Assembly: GCA_938083085.1 (NCBI GenBank)
Contig: CALLKX010000033.1
Coordinates: 1 to 58,421, forward strand
Source of the DNA: an uncultured bacterium
GTDB taxonomy: Bacteria; Planctomycetota; UBA1135; GCA-002686595
DNA: 58,421 bases
Direction: 5' to 3'
Part shown: positions 31,337 through 40,251 of the stretch, piece after piece
Layout: each line of letters starts with the position of its first letter
Position numbering within the stretch: the first letter of the stretch is position 1
The notes under the pieces: model-generated
The model's database searches: none
What the model was told of the DNA's origin: nothing
Seen by the model: the letters and a program-made list of their open reading frames with translations, nothing else
Translations under genes and position numbers: made by a program

Positions 31337-33925
31337 TCAGCGAGCGCGCAGGGCGTCACAGAGCGCGCGCTGCGCCTCGAGGATCGCACCGTACTCGGGC
31401 TCCCCGGCGAGATTCACCAGCTCGTCCGGGTCGCTCTCGAGGTCGAAGAGCTGCTCGTAGGGCGGATCCTGCGAGTCATAGATGGCGTAGACCCAGCGCG
31501 ACCCGCGGACCCCGATGCTGGTCGGAATCTCTGCGTGGCGGAAGCGGTGCTCCACGAGGAAGGGCCGCTCCTCGACAGGCCTTGCCGCTTGGAGCAGCGG
31601 CGCGAGGCTGCGCCCCTCGTAGGCGGCGGGCCGGTCGACCCCGGCGAGGTCGAGCAGCGTCGGAGCGAGGTCGACGTTGAGCGCGGTCGCGGCCTCGACC
31701 GCACCACGCCGCGGCTCCGGCGCCCTCGGGTCCATCACGATCAGGGGCACCCGGATGGACTCCTCGTAGATGAGCCACTTGCCCGCCAGCCCGCGCTCGC
31801 CGAGGAAGTACCCGTTGTCCCCCATCAGCAAGACCACGGTGTCCTCCGCCACGCCCGCCTCCTCGAGCGCCTCGAGGAGGCCCCCAAGAGCGCGGTCCAC
31901 GCCGGAGATCAGCGACCAGTAGTCACGGGTGCGCTGCACCTGCTTCTGCCGCTCGTCAAAGCGCCAATGCCACCGCTTGCGCCCGAGGGAGCGCTGCAGG
32001 AAGTCGGGGAGGGCGTCGAAGCCAGCCTCATTCAGGGGCGGGAGGTCGACGTCCACGTGGTCGTACATCCCGGCGAGGTCCATGGGCGGCAGGTACTGGT
32101 CCGGGTGGCTGTCCTCCGCGTGGGGCGCCCAGAAGGACACCATCAGGCAGAAGGGGTCGTCGCCGCCCTCGGCGACGAAGGACTCCGCCGCCTCACCGAT
32201 CCGGTCCGTCAGGTGCGCCTTACCCTCCTTGCGGTAGGGCAGGCCCATGGGCTTGAAGAGGTCGTAGGCGCCGTCCATGACCCCCTTCTCGAAGCGTACG
32301 CCCCACTTGCCCACGAAGCCCGTGCGGTACCCCGACTCCCGCAGCCGCATGGGGAATGAGCCCTCCGCAAGGGCGCTCCCCATGGGCGGCGTCCCGAAGG
32401 TGTACCCGTGCCTGCCCTCGCGCCGCCCGGTCAGGATGCTCGCGCGGCTCGCGGCGCAGATGGGCGTGGTGACGAAGGCGTTCTCGAAGCGCACGCCCCG
32501 CGCGGCGAGCTCGTCCATGACGGGGGTCTTCAGGTGCGGATGACCCGCCGCGCCGAGCTGGTCGAAGCGCTGATCGTCCGTCACCACAACCAGGAAGTTA
32601 GGGCGCGCCGGCGTGGGGTCCCACCAGCCGCTCAGCTCCTCGCGCAGTCGATCGCTGATCGCGGTCTCTCCCAGCGCCTCCCGCTCCCACGGGTCAGCGG
32701 CAAGGTCGAAGAGCTCGTCCGCGACGTCGCCGTCGCGGTGGTCGATGAGCTTGTGCTCTCCGTCGATCACCCAGCGGGAGAGCACGCTCCGCGCCGGCAC
32801 CCCAACCTCGACCACGTCATGGGTAAAGGCCGCTCCAAACAACGGCCGCGGCGCCGGGCCGTCCTCGGTGAGGAGGTCCACCCCGGGAAGCTGCACCGGC
32901 ACCCCGGCGCCGCAGGCCAGGAGGATGGTCGGGGCGAGGTCCACGCTGCTCACGGGGACGTCGAGGCGGGCGGGCTTGATGGAGCCGCGATGCCTCAGGA
33001 CGATCGGCGTCCGCACGCCGCCCTCGTAGGACGTACGCTTGCTCCGCGCGGCGTAGCCCTGGGCGTCGGGCCGCTGGATCCATCCGTTGTCGGTGACCAG
33101 GATGACCAGCGTGTCCTCCCCCTCACCGATGGCGTCCACGTGATCGAGCAGCTCGCCGCACGTCTCGTCGAACCAGGTGCACATGGCCCGGTAGCGGGCG
33201 ATGGGCTCGGGGACGCCCTCGGAGCGGTAACGCTCCAGGAGCCTCGTGGGCGGGTTGTGCGGGCGGTGCGGGAGGAAGGGCGCGTACCAAAGAAAGAAGG
33301 GCGTGTCCGAGGTCGCGCACCGGCTCATGAAGTCGAGCGCCGGCGCCATGGTCTTGCGCCCGATGTCGAGGCCCACGTCTCCATGTCGACCGCCGCGCCC
33401 AGGGTCCCCGTGGGTCATGCCCTCGCTGAAGCCACCGCACTGGCAGTTGCCCTCCCACCACTTGCCGGTCTGCAGGCTCTCATAGCCGAGCGGGCGCAGG
33501 AGGTCAGGCAGCGTCTCGGTCGCGGCGATCAGCTGGAGCATCTCCTCGCGGGCGACGCCCTTCGGCGGGTCGTTCCCCGTGATCCCGTGCTGGTGCGGAT
33601 AGAGGCCCGTGATGATCGTGGCCAGGCTCGGCCGGCACAGGGCCGTCGGCACGTAGCCCCGCGGAAAGGTGCGCCCCTCCGCCGCCAACGCGTCAAGGCG
33701 CGGAGTCTCAATGACCCCGTGCCCCATGAAGCCGAAGTCCGACCACGCCTGGTCATCGGAGATCAGAAGCAGGATATTGGGGCGCCCGGCGGCGCCCACG
33801 ATCTCCGGCTCCTCAGCGCCCACGGCGGGCGCGGGGCACGCCCAGAACAGGGCTGCGGTGACCCAGGGGAGGAGGCTCGCCGTGAGGCGGGCTGCCGCCG
33901 ACGCCTCTTTGCTGATCGACCTCAC
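31337..33925 (-). CDS. Double sulfatase: two fused sulfatase domains
   Basis: 862 residues starting at GTG 33925 within the stop of the upstream dehydrogenase gene (GTGA overlap). A hydrophobic export signal (residues 15-37, FWACPAPAVGA) is followed by two complete catalytic domains. Domain 1 (about 48-440) has N-I-L-L-L-I-S-D-D (Asp57-58) and C-R-P-S-L (Cys97; the usual Arg is Leu), with TGKWW and DNGWIQ. Domain 2 (about 445-860) has N-F-L-V-V-V-T-D-D-Q-R, C-A-A-S-R (Cys490), VGKWGVRF and GDNGYFLGERG. Both retain the metal residues, so both could be active, with possibly different substrates. Fusions of this kind are unusual. The coupled upstream PVC dehydrogenase suggests an oxidative glycan-processing unit. 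Confidence 0.92.
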   Translation of the reverse strand: MRSISKEASAAARLTASLLPWVTAALFWACPAPAVGAEEPEIVGAAGRPNILLLISDDQAWSDFGFMGHGVIETPRLDALAAEGRTFPRGYVPTALCRPSLATIITGLYPHQHGITGNDPPKGVAREEMLQLIAATETLPDLLRPLGYESLQTGKWWEGNCQCGGFSEGMTHGDPGRGGRHGDVGLDIGRKTMAPALDFMSRCATSDTPFFLWYAPFLPHRPHNPPTRLLERYRSEGVPEPIARYRAMCTWFDETCGELLDHVDAIGEGEDTLVILVTDNGWIQRPDAQGYAARSKRTSYEGGVRTPIVLRHRGSIKPARLDVPVSSVDLAPTILLACGAGVPVQLPGVDLLTEDGPAPRPLFGAAFTHDVVEVGVPARSVLSRWVIDGEHKLIDHRDGDVADELFDLAADPWEREALGETAISDRLREELSGWWDPTPARPNFLVVVTDDQRFDQLGAAGHPHLKTPVMDELAARGVRFENAFVTTPICAASRASILTGRREGRHGYTFGTPPMGSALAEGSFPMRLRESGYRTGFVGKWGVRFEKGVMDGAYDLFKPMGLPYRKEGKAHLTDRIGEAAESFVAEGGDDPFCLMVSFWAPHAEDSHPDQYLPPMDLAGMYDHVDVDLPPLNEAGFDALPDFLQRSLGRKRWHWRFDERQKQVQRTRDYWSLISGVDRALGGLLEALEEAGVAEDTVVLLMGDNGYFLGERGLAGKWLIYEESIRVPLIVMDPRAPEPRRGAVEAATALNVDLAPTLLDLAGVDRPAAYEGRSLAPLLQAARPVEERPFLVEHRFRHAEIPTSIGVRGSRWVYAIYDSQDPPYEQLFDLESDPDELVNLAGEPEYGAILEAQRALCDALRAR

Positions 33926-36585
33926 TGCTTGAAGTACTTGGCCTTCTTGTTGCCCCCGGAGAGGAGCACGGCGACCAGGTCGCGCAGCTCATCCACGTTC
34001 AGGCCGTCCACCAGCCCCTCGGGCATCTGGGAGACCTTCGACTCCTTGAGGACCTTGACCTCGTCACGATGGAACACGAGGGCGTCCGCGCCGGGATCCC
34101 GGGGGTACACCACGAACTCTTCGCCCTCCTCCACCACGATGCCCTCGGCGATGTTGCCATCGTGGTCCATCAGGAGCTGCGACCCGTACTGGTCGGAGAT
34201 CGCGAGGCTCGGCTCGATGACACACTCCAGCAGGTCCTTGAGCGCGAACTTGTTGCCGACGGTCGAGAGGTCCGGTCCGATCGCGCCGCCCTTCCCCGCG
34301 AACATGTGGCAGGAGCTGCACGAGGTGGCGTGGTAGAGATTCACGCCCGCAGCGAAGTCCCGGTCAGTCAGGTGCCCCTCCACGGCCGCCATGGCCTCCT
34401 CGGTGGTCCACTTGCGCCCCGGCCCCTTGGGCGGCGTGACGCCCTCAGGCGGACCCGCGACCAGGGACAGCCCGAGCAGCTCCGCCAAGGATTGGCGCTC
34501 CTTGACGGTGAGCTTGTCCGCGGCGTCCGCGCGCATGTTCTCGAGGAACCCCGGGTAGCTGGCGCCACCGGAGTGAGCCGCGGCCTCGTTCAGGAAGGCG
34601 AAGTAGTCCCGGCGCAGCATGGGCGTCCAGCCCTGCTCCGCGTTGCGCAGAATGAACGCCACCTCCATACCGCGGATGGGCGGCCGATCGGTGATCATGG
34701 CCTTGATCGGCGGGCCATAGCGGTCGTTGCGATCCAGCAGCTCCACCCACAGCGGCAGCTCCTCGTCCCCGCCGGGCGCCCGCACCATCTCCATTCCAAA
34801 GGTCACGGCGCGCGGCTCTCCCAAGTAGGTCAGCAGGCGCGCGACCTCCACGTCCACGAGCGCGGCGCTCCCGCCGGCTGCGGGGCCCGCCGCCGCGGCC
34901 TCCACGAGGCGCCCGGCGAGCTCTGCGCGGAGCCCACGGTCCGGGCTCCCGTGCCGCGCCATGGCGACCGCGAAGGCGCGCAGGAGAATGAGCCGGTCCG
35001 AGTCCCCGAGCCCGGCGTCCCACAGCTCCAGGCCCCTCGTCACGAGGGGTCCGGTGTCTTCCACGCGGCCCTGCCGTGCGAGGGCAAGGAGCGCCGTGGT
35101 GGCCGCCCGCCCTCCTTCCTCCGCGAGCGCCGCCGCAACCCAGCTGGAGACGTCCTGGTTCTCCACAGCGACCCGCGCGGCGAAGCGAATGAAGCGGTCC
35201 TGCGAACCAAGGTGCTCCCAGGCGGCCTCGAGGGCGGCGGGGTTCGGTCCGCCGTGGAAGGCCTCAAGCGAGCGGCGCAGCGCGCGCGCCTCGGCACCCG
35301 CGACGTCTGCCCCGCTGACCGGAGCGGTCGACTCCTCTCCCGTATAGGTGACCCGGTACAGCGCCGACTGCGCGCCGCGGCCGCCGACCGTGAAGTACAT
35401 GGCCCCGTCCGCGCCGATGGTCGCGTCGGTCACGCCCAGCGGCTTCGACCAGGCGAACTCGCTGCGCACGGCCCGGTAGCTCGCCCCGTCAGGGATGAGC
35501 TCGAAGGCGTAGATCGTGCCGAAGGTCCAATCGAGCGCGTAGAGCGCCCGCTGATAGCGCGCAGGAAACTTGGCGCCCGTCCCGAACAGCAGCCCCGTGG
35601 GCGAGCCCGGCCCGATGTTGTAGGTCGGGGGCAGCGAGTCTTCGTAGTGCTCGGGCCACTTGCCCGTGCCGCTGCGCCACCCGAACTCGCTCCCGCTCGT
35701 GGCGTGGCAGATGCGCGTCGGCCGGTACCACGGCATCCCGACGTCCCACTCCATGTCCGCGTCGTAGGTGAACATCTCGCCGTCGTCATTGATGGCGATG
35801 TCGTACTGGTTGCGATACCCGCTGCTCACGATCTCGATCTCTTCCCCGTCCGGTCCGGAGGTCGCGATCCAGCCGCCGGGCGCCAGCCGCCCGCGGGCGT
35901 GACCGCGGGCGTCCCACTGCCGAGGCAACAAGAGGTCCTCGCCCCAGTTGGACGGAGCCCTCGAACCCTGGATCTCAGGCAACAGGGTGTGGTTGCCGGC
36001 GATGAAGTAGATGCCCTCGCCGTCGCGGGTCGGCAGGACCGCGTGGGGCCCGTGCTCGCCGCCGTTCCCGAGCTTCACGAGGTGCTTGGCGTCCTCGGGC
36101 TCCCCGTCTCCGTCCGTGTCCCGGATGCGCCACAGCCCCTGCCCGTTCACGTTGGCGTAGAGCGAGTCGAACGCCCACAGCAAGCCCTGGGCCCCGGTCA
36201 CGTCCGTCGGGAGCTTCTGCGCCGTGGTCTCACCGATCCCGTCGATGGGTGCCGGCTTGATCCGGTAGATGCCCTTCCCGCCCTGGTCGCTGGCGAAGAG
36301 CCCGCCCCGACCGTCACGGGTGAGGCACACCCACGAGCCCATCTCATCCCGGGGAACGGTGAAGAGCAGCTCCGCCTCGAAGCCCGCGGGCAGGTGTAGG
36401 TCGGTGGCCGGGACAGGGGCCTGTCCGACCGGAACCGCCGCGACGCCAGGGGCCTCTCCGGTCGAGTCCTGCCCTGGCTCCCCCGGCTCGGTACCACCCG
36501 GTGCTGCACTGCTCGGGCCCGAGGAGGCTGCGACGAGCAGGAGGAGGCCGAGTGAGGTGGGAGCGAGCAGGGTCGAAGTCAACAT
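33922..36585 (-). CDS. PVC-type membrane-bound dehydrogenase with c-type heme (CxxCH)
   Basis: 887 residues from ATG 36585, with a signal peptide. After a linker (about 25-55), a beta-propeller sugar/sorbosone dehydrogenase-like domain (LHLPAGFEAELLF, GLFASDQGGKGIYRI, HGPHAVLPTRDG, SSGYRNQYDIAINDDGEMFTYDADMEWDVGMPWYRPTR) is followed by an approximately 250-residue HEAT-like helical part. A cytochrome c module carries C-S-S-C-H (756-760) and terminates in an L-x-D-L-V-A-V-L-L-S-G helix. The family is the 'PVC-type heme-binding CxxCH protein' cluster. It probably oxidises a sugar or alcohol in the periplasm and passes electrons to the heme. The double-sulfatase gene overlaps its stop, so translation is coupled. 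Confidence 0.93.
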   Translation of the reverse strand: MLTSTLLAPTSLGLLLLVAASSGPSSAAPGGTEPGEPGQDSTGEAPGVAAVPVGQAPVPATDLHLPAGFEAELLFTVPRDEMGSWVCLTRDGRGGLFASDQGGKGIYRIKPAPIDGIGETTAQKLPTDVTGAQGLLWAFDSLYANVNGQGLWRIRDTDGDGEPEDAKHLVKLGNGGEHGPHAVLPTRDGEGIYFIAGNHTLLPEIQGSRAPSNWGEDLLLPRQWDARGHARGRLAPGGWIATSGPDGEEIEIVSSGYRNQYDIAINDDGEMFTYDADMEWDVGMPWYRPTRICHATSGSEFGWRSGTGKWPEHYEDSLPPTYNIGPGSPTGLLFGTGAKFPARYQRALYALDWTFGTIYAFELIPDGASYRAVRSEFAWSKPLGVTDATIGADGAMYFTVGGRGAQSALYRVTYTGEESTAPVSGADVAGAEARALRRSLEAFHGGPNPAALEAAWEHLGSQDRFIRFAARVAVENQDVSSWVAAALAEEGGRAATTALLALARQGRVEDTGPLVTRGLELWDAGLGDSDRLILLRAFAVAMARHGSPDRGLRAELAGRLVEAAAAGPAAGGSAALVDVEVARLLTYLGEPRAVTFGMEMVRAPGGDEELPLWVELLDRNDRYGPPIKAMITDRPPIRGMEVAFILRNAEQGWTPMLRRDYFAFLNEAAAHSGGASYPGFLENMRADAADKLTVKERQSLAELLGLSLVAGPPEGVTPPKGPGRKWTTEEAMAAVEGHLTDRDFAAGVNLYHATSCSSCHMFAGKGGAIGPDLSTVGNKFALKDLLECVIEPSLAISDQYGSQLLMDHDGNIAEGIVVEEGEEFVVYPRDPGADALVFHRDEVKVLKESKVSQMPEGLVDGLNVDELRDLVAVLLSGGNKKAKYFKQ

Positions 36586-36809
36586 GGATGGGCGGAGCGA
36601 AAGGGGCGTGGTGGGCGGCCAGTTTGGGTGCTTGAGACTACCCGCTGACCTCGATTCCGAACACGCACAAAGAGGGCGCCGCGGACCGCCGCCACGTCTC
36701 CCCCGCCGCGCCCTCGCGATGGGCGAGCAAGCCATGGTCCAAGTCCGCATGCCGCCTCGCGATGCGCGCCGTGCTAGGCTCCTGCGACGACCGGTCCTCC
36801 GCCTCTCCC

Positions 36810-37994
36810 GTGAAGATCCTCTACCACCACCGGACCCAGGCCGAAGACGGCCAGGCGGTCCATATCCGCTCCCTCATCGAGGCGTTCCAGCGCGAGGGGC
36901 ACGAGGTGCGTGAGGTGGCCCTGGTGGAACGCAGCACCGAGGCCGCCGGCGCCCCCCGCCCGAAGGCGGCGCAGGAGCCGACGCGCGAGCCCGGGCGCTG
37001 GTCCCCCTGGGCCCTCTTCGGACTCCTGCCCGGATTCGTGAAGGAGCTCGCCGAGTACGCCTACAGCCTCCACGCCAGCCGCCGACTCCGGCGCGCCGCA
37101 CGGGACTTTCAGCCAGACTTCATCTACGAGCGCTACGCCTTCGGTAACTCCGCCGGAGTGACCACCTCGGAGGCTCTCGGGATCCCACTCGTCCTCGAGG
37201 TCAACTCGCCGCTGGTGCTCGAGCTGAGCCGGACCAGGGGCCTCGCCTTCCCGCGCCTCGCGCGGCGGGTCGAGAACCGCATCTTCCAGCGCGCTACCCG
37301 AGTCTGCGTGGTCACCGAGGTTCTCAAGGGAATGGTGGCGGACCTCGGCGTGAACCCCGCCCGGATCTTCGTGACTCCCAACGGTGTCCACCCCGAGCTC
37401 TACGCCGACCTCGACCGAGCGGCTGCCAGGCGCAACCTCGGCATCGAGGACACCACCGGTCCGGTCCTCGGCTTCGTGGGCTACTACCGCGACTGGCACC
37501 GCCTCGACCTCGTCCTCGACGGGATGGCCACCGAGGCGCTCTCCACGGCCCACCTCGTCCTCGTGGGCAAGGGACCGGCGGAGGACGCCCTGCGGGCGCG
37601 GGCCAGCCAGCTCGGCATCGGGGACCGCCTCCACTTTGCCGGCACCCGACCCCACGGCGAGATCCCACGGGTCCTGCCCGCGTTCGACGTCGGCCTGGTC
37701 CCCGCGATCAACCCCTACGCCTCGCCGCTCAAGCTCCACGAGTACATGGCGGCTGGGCTCCCAACGGTGGCCCCCGACCAGCCGAACCTACGCGAGGTCC
37801 TGGAGGACGGGCGGGATGCGCTCCTGGTCCCGCCGGGCGATGGGGCGGCGCTCATCGAGGCGCTCTCGCGGCTCGCAGAGGACGAGGACCTTCGCGAGGC
37901 CATGGGGCGCGCCGCACGACGGACAATCGAGGAGCGCGAGCTCACCTGGAGAGGGAACGCGCGCAGGGTCGAGGCCGAGGTCCGATCCCTCTAG
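36810..37994 (+). CDS. GT4-family glycosyltransferase
   Basis: 394 residues from GTG 36810, which begins VKILYHHRTQAEDGQAVHIRSL, the usual GT4 start (an ATG at 36762 in frame would add 16 residues). GT-B hallmarks are DFIYERYAFGN, CVVTEVLKGMVADLGVNPARIFVTPNGVHPELY, VLGFVGYYRDWHR, LVLVGKGPAEDALRA and LPAFDVGLVPAINPYASPLKLHEYMAAGLPTVAPDQPNLREVL, which contains the donor-binding E-x7-E-like region. It would transfer a sugar to a glycan or lipid acceptor. It stands between the divergent dehydrogenase and a convergent sulfatase-like membrane protein. Confidence 0.9.
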   Translation: MKILYHHRTQAEDGQAVHIRSLIEAFQREGHEVREVALVERSTEAAGAPRPKAAQEPTREPGRWSPWALFGLLPGFVKELAEYAYSLHASRRLRRAARDFQPDFIYERYAFGNSAGVTTSEALGIPLVLEVNSPLVLELSRTRGLAFPRLARRVENRIFQRATRVCVVTEVLKGMVADLGVNPARIFVTPNGVHPELYADLDRAAARRNLGIEDTTGPVLGFVGYYRDWHRLDLVLDGMATEALSTAHLVLVGKGPAEDALRARASQLGIGDRLHFAGTRPHGEIPRVLPAFDVGLVPAINPYASPLKLHEYMAAGLPTVAPDQPNLREVLEDGRDALLVPPGDGAALIEALSRLAEDEDLREAMGRAARRTIEERELTWRGNARRVEAEVRSL

Positions 37995-38002
37995 CGAGCA
38001 CA

Positions 38003-38027
38003 GGTCGCGACGGGCTCCGCCGCGACC
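38003..38027. terminator. 7-bp inverted repeat between convergent genes
   Basis: GGTCGCG (38003-38009) pairs with CGCGACC (38021-38027) around an 11-nt loop in the 90-bp gap between the convergent glycosyltransferase and sulfatase-like genes. It lacks a T tract; low confidence. Confidence 0.3.
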
Positions 38028-38084
38028 GGCAGCGAAGCACGAACCGGCCCAGGTGCGTACCCGGGCGTCCGACCTCCCGGGGTG

Positions 38085-39920
38085 CTACTTAGCGCCGGTC
38101 CAGCTCGCACGGATGTCGTGGAACTCGGACTGGAGCTCCTCGACAACCTCGGGGTAGGTGACCGACAGCTCGTCCTCGCCGGCGGCTTCCCCGTCGAGGT
38201 TGAAGAGCAGCGGCTCTGTGAGCACCCCCGGCCCGTGGAGCAAGAGCTTCCACTCACCGCGATAGACTGCCCGCGTCACCTCATCGGCGCCGGCGTCAGC
38301 GCCACGCTCCACGAGGACAACGCGGTCGCCCCGAGGCTCCGCCGAGGCGAGGTCGAGCCCCCCCATGGACGGCGCTCGCTCAACCCCGGCGAAGGACAGC
38401 AGGGTCGGCGCGACGTCAACGCCGCTCACCCTGCCGCCACGGCGCCCCAGGAGGCCGCCATCCGGCGATTTCACGAGGAAGGGTACGTGCGCCTGGACCT
38501 CGTGGAGGCCCCGGTGCCCGAAGGCCCCGTGCTCACCGAAAGCCACGCCGTGATCGGAGGTGATGATCGCTCCCATCTCGCGGCCCGAGGCTCGCCCGAC
38601 CGCCTCGACCTGGCGCAAGAAAGGGTCTACCTTGGCGTCGACCTCAAGGATCTCCGCCTCGTAGAGGTCGACAAGATAACGGAGGTCCTCTTCCTCCAGC
38701 GAATCTCCCAGAACATCCTCCACTGTCCGGTACGAGTTGCTCTCGAACAGGTACCCATCGACCCCTCCGTCGTAGGGGGCGATGAACCGAACCGCCGCAG
38801 GCTCCGACGGCCGGTAGGGCCAGCCCGCGTCCTCCAGGTGGATCATGCAGAACCAGGGGCGCGGGTCACCGTTATCGATCCAGCTCAACGCAGGAGAGAG
38901 CACATCCTCCCCACGGCGCGCGAGGTCCTTGAACCAGCACGGTCGACCGTTACCTCCGAAGTCGGGGGAGAACCCGGCGAGGAACGACTGAACGTCGTGA
39001 ATCATGCTCCAGAGGCGAGTCGAGCAAAACTCCGGGTCCACCCGGTCGTCGAAGACCTCGAACCCATCGACGACCTCTGCGTCGCCGCTCAGCGCCGCGG
39101 TGCCCACGAAGGCCCCGGTGCGGTATCCGGCATCACCGAGCAACCGAGCAAGCGTCGGGGCGCCTGCGCCCTCATCGCCCTCAGCCGCTGCCCTCTCCGC
39201 GCGCTCGCTGGGGTAGGTGCCTGTGAGCATCGACAGGTTCGACGAGACCGTGGAGACCGAGGCCGCACGCGCCTCCTCGAACACCGCCATGCCTGCGCTC
39301 CGCGCGCCGAGCAGGGGCGCCGTGACCCGTCCTGTTCCAAGGAGACTCAGGCTCGCGTCCCGAGTTGAACCCCAGACCATGAGCACGAGGTTGGGAGCTC
39401 CGGCCGGCGCGACGCTCGAGCCGCCCCCCCCAGCCCCTCCGCCGGAGAGGTCCACCATGCCCGCCACCAGCCCGAGCCCGGCGGCGCCCGCGAGGGGCGC
39501 GAGCCCGCGGCGGTACGTCCACCGACTTAGCCAGACCGCGAGCGCAATGGCCAACCCCAAGCACATGAGCGCAGACAGCGCGGGCCACACCGACAGCACG
39601 TCCGCGGTTGTCGGGGACGCCGGGAGCGCGGCGTCGAGCCCCGCATGCGCCAAGGTCGGGGCGCCAAGCACGATGAAGCTGAGGAAGACAGCGTCCCTCG
39701 CCGCCCCACGATCCGACCGTCGCCTGAGCCGCCCGAGCACTACCCACAGCAAGGACACAGGCAGCCAGATCAGCGACGCCCACGCGGCCCAGCTGAACCA
39801 GGTGCTCAGGAATAGCCATCCCGACGCCTCCCGATGAGAGATCTGGACGCTGGTCATCACACTATCCACGCCCGCGAAGAAGAGGGACAAGCAGACCAGC
39901 GAGAGAGCGACTTGCTTCAT
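38085..39920 (-). CDS. Membrane-anchored sulfatase-like protein with degenerate active site
   Basis: 611 residues. Four hydrophobic segments (about 6-26, 37-62, 79-97 and 112-132, with a fifth weak one near 141-160) anchor an alkaline-phosphatase-superfamily domain (from about 175). The fold is recognisable from PNLVLMVW, DAGYRTGAFVG, DVLSPALSWIDNGDPRPWFCMIHLED, ITSDHGVAFGEHGAFGHRG and GVDVAPTLLSFAGV. The first metal-binding pair, D-D or D-T in active members, is Gly184-Ser185, and the nucleophile motif reads T-V-S-S-N (Thr224) in place of C-x-P-x-R. It is therefore unlikely to be a sulfatase and may be a pseudoenzyme or a divergent phosphohydrolase. The topology resembles LTA-synthase-like enzymes. 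A divergent sulfatase gene begins 332 bp away. Confidence 0.85.
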   Translation of the reverse strand: MKQVALSLVCLSLFFAGVDSVMTSVQISHREASGWLFLSTWFSWAAWASLIWLPVSLLWVVLGRLRRRSDRGAARDAVFLSFIVLGAPTLAHAGLDAALPASPTTADVLSVWPALSALMCLGLAIALAVWLSRWTYRRGLAPLAGAAGLGLVAGMVDLSGGGAGGGGSSVAPAGAPNLVLMVWGSTRDASLSLLGTGRVTAPLLGARSAGMAVFEEARAASVSTVSSNLSMLTGTYPSERAERAAAEGDEGAGAPTLARLLGDAGYRTGAFVGTAALSGDAEVVDGFEVFDDRVDPEFCSTRLWSMIHDVQSFLAGFSPDFGGNGRPCWFKDLARRGEDVLSPALSWIDNGDPRPWFCMIHLEDAGWPYRPSEPAAVRFIAPYDGGVDGYLFESNSYRTVEDVLGDSLEEEDLRYLVDLYEAEILEVDAKVDPFLRQVEAVGRASGREMGAIITSDHGVAFGEHGAFGHRGLHEVQAHVPFLVKSPDGGLLGRRGGRVSGVDVAPTLLSFAGVERAPSMGGLDLASAEPRGDRVVLVERGADAGADEVTRAVYRGEWKLLLHGPGVLTEPLLFNLDGEAAGEDELSVTYPEVVEELQSEFHDIRASWTGAK

Positions 39921-40251
39921 GGGGCTGAATATATCGACGCCGCGCCATCAGCGGGGTCGCGGCAGCAGGCCCAGTCCCATGATCCCCGGATTGGGCCTCG
40001 GGTGCCCAGGGGCCCCGCACGGAAGCGCGGGTGAGTCACGGCCTTCACCACAGGCACCCGCCCAGGGGATCTGGAGCACACCCCTCCTGCACCACGCTTC
40101 CCGGCGCCATCCAAGTCGACCCCGCCGCCGTCGCCGCTGGCCACCCGCTGCGACCAGCGAGCAGCCGTCCACCCCAGAAAGCGAATCGTGGCCGTGGAAG
40201 GGAACCAGCGGACTGGAACGCTCGCGCCGGATCGGGGAGACTCGCCTCAAG
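39921..40251. other. Divergent intergenic region, nothing recognised
   Basis: 331 bp between the divergent sulfatase-like membrane protein and sulfatase genes. The sulfatase frame is open through it (start at 39919 possible), but the translation has no signal peptide and no resemblance to the family. No tandem repeat or hairpin stands out. Confidence 0.45.

Noticed and set aside
32408..36399. Long plus-strand frames over 600 codons opposite the double sulfatase and dehydrogenase genes
   Set aside because: They are antisense to two clear minus-strand genes; high G+C leaves long open frames in the opposite strand, and their Arg/Pro/Gly-rich translations have no domains.
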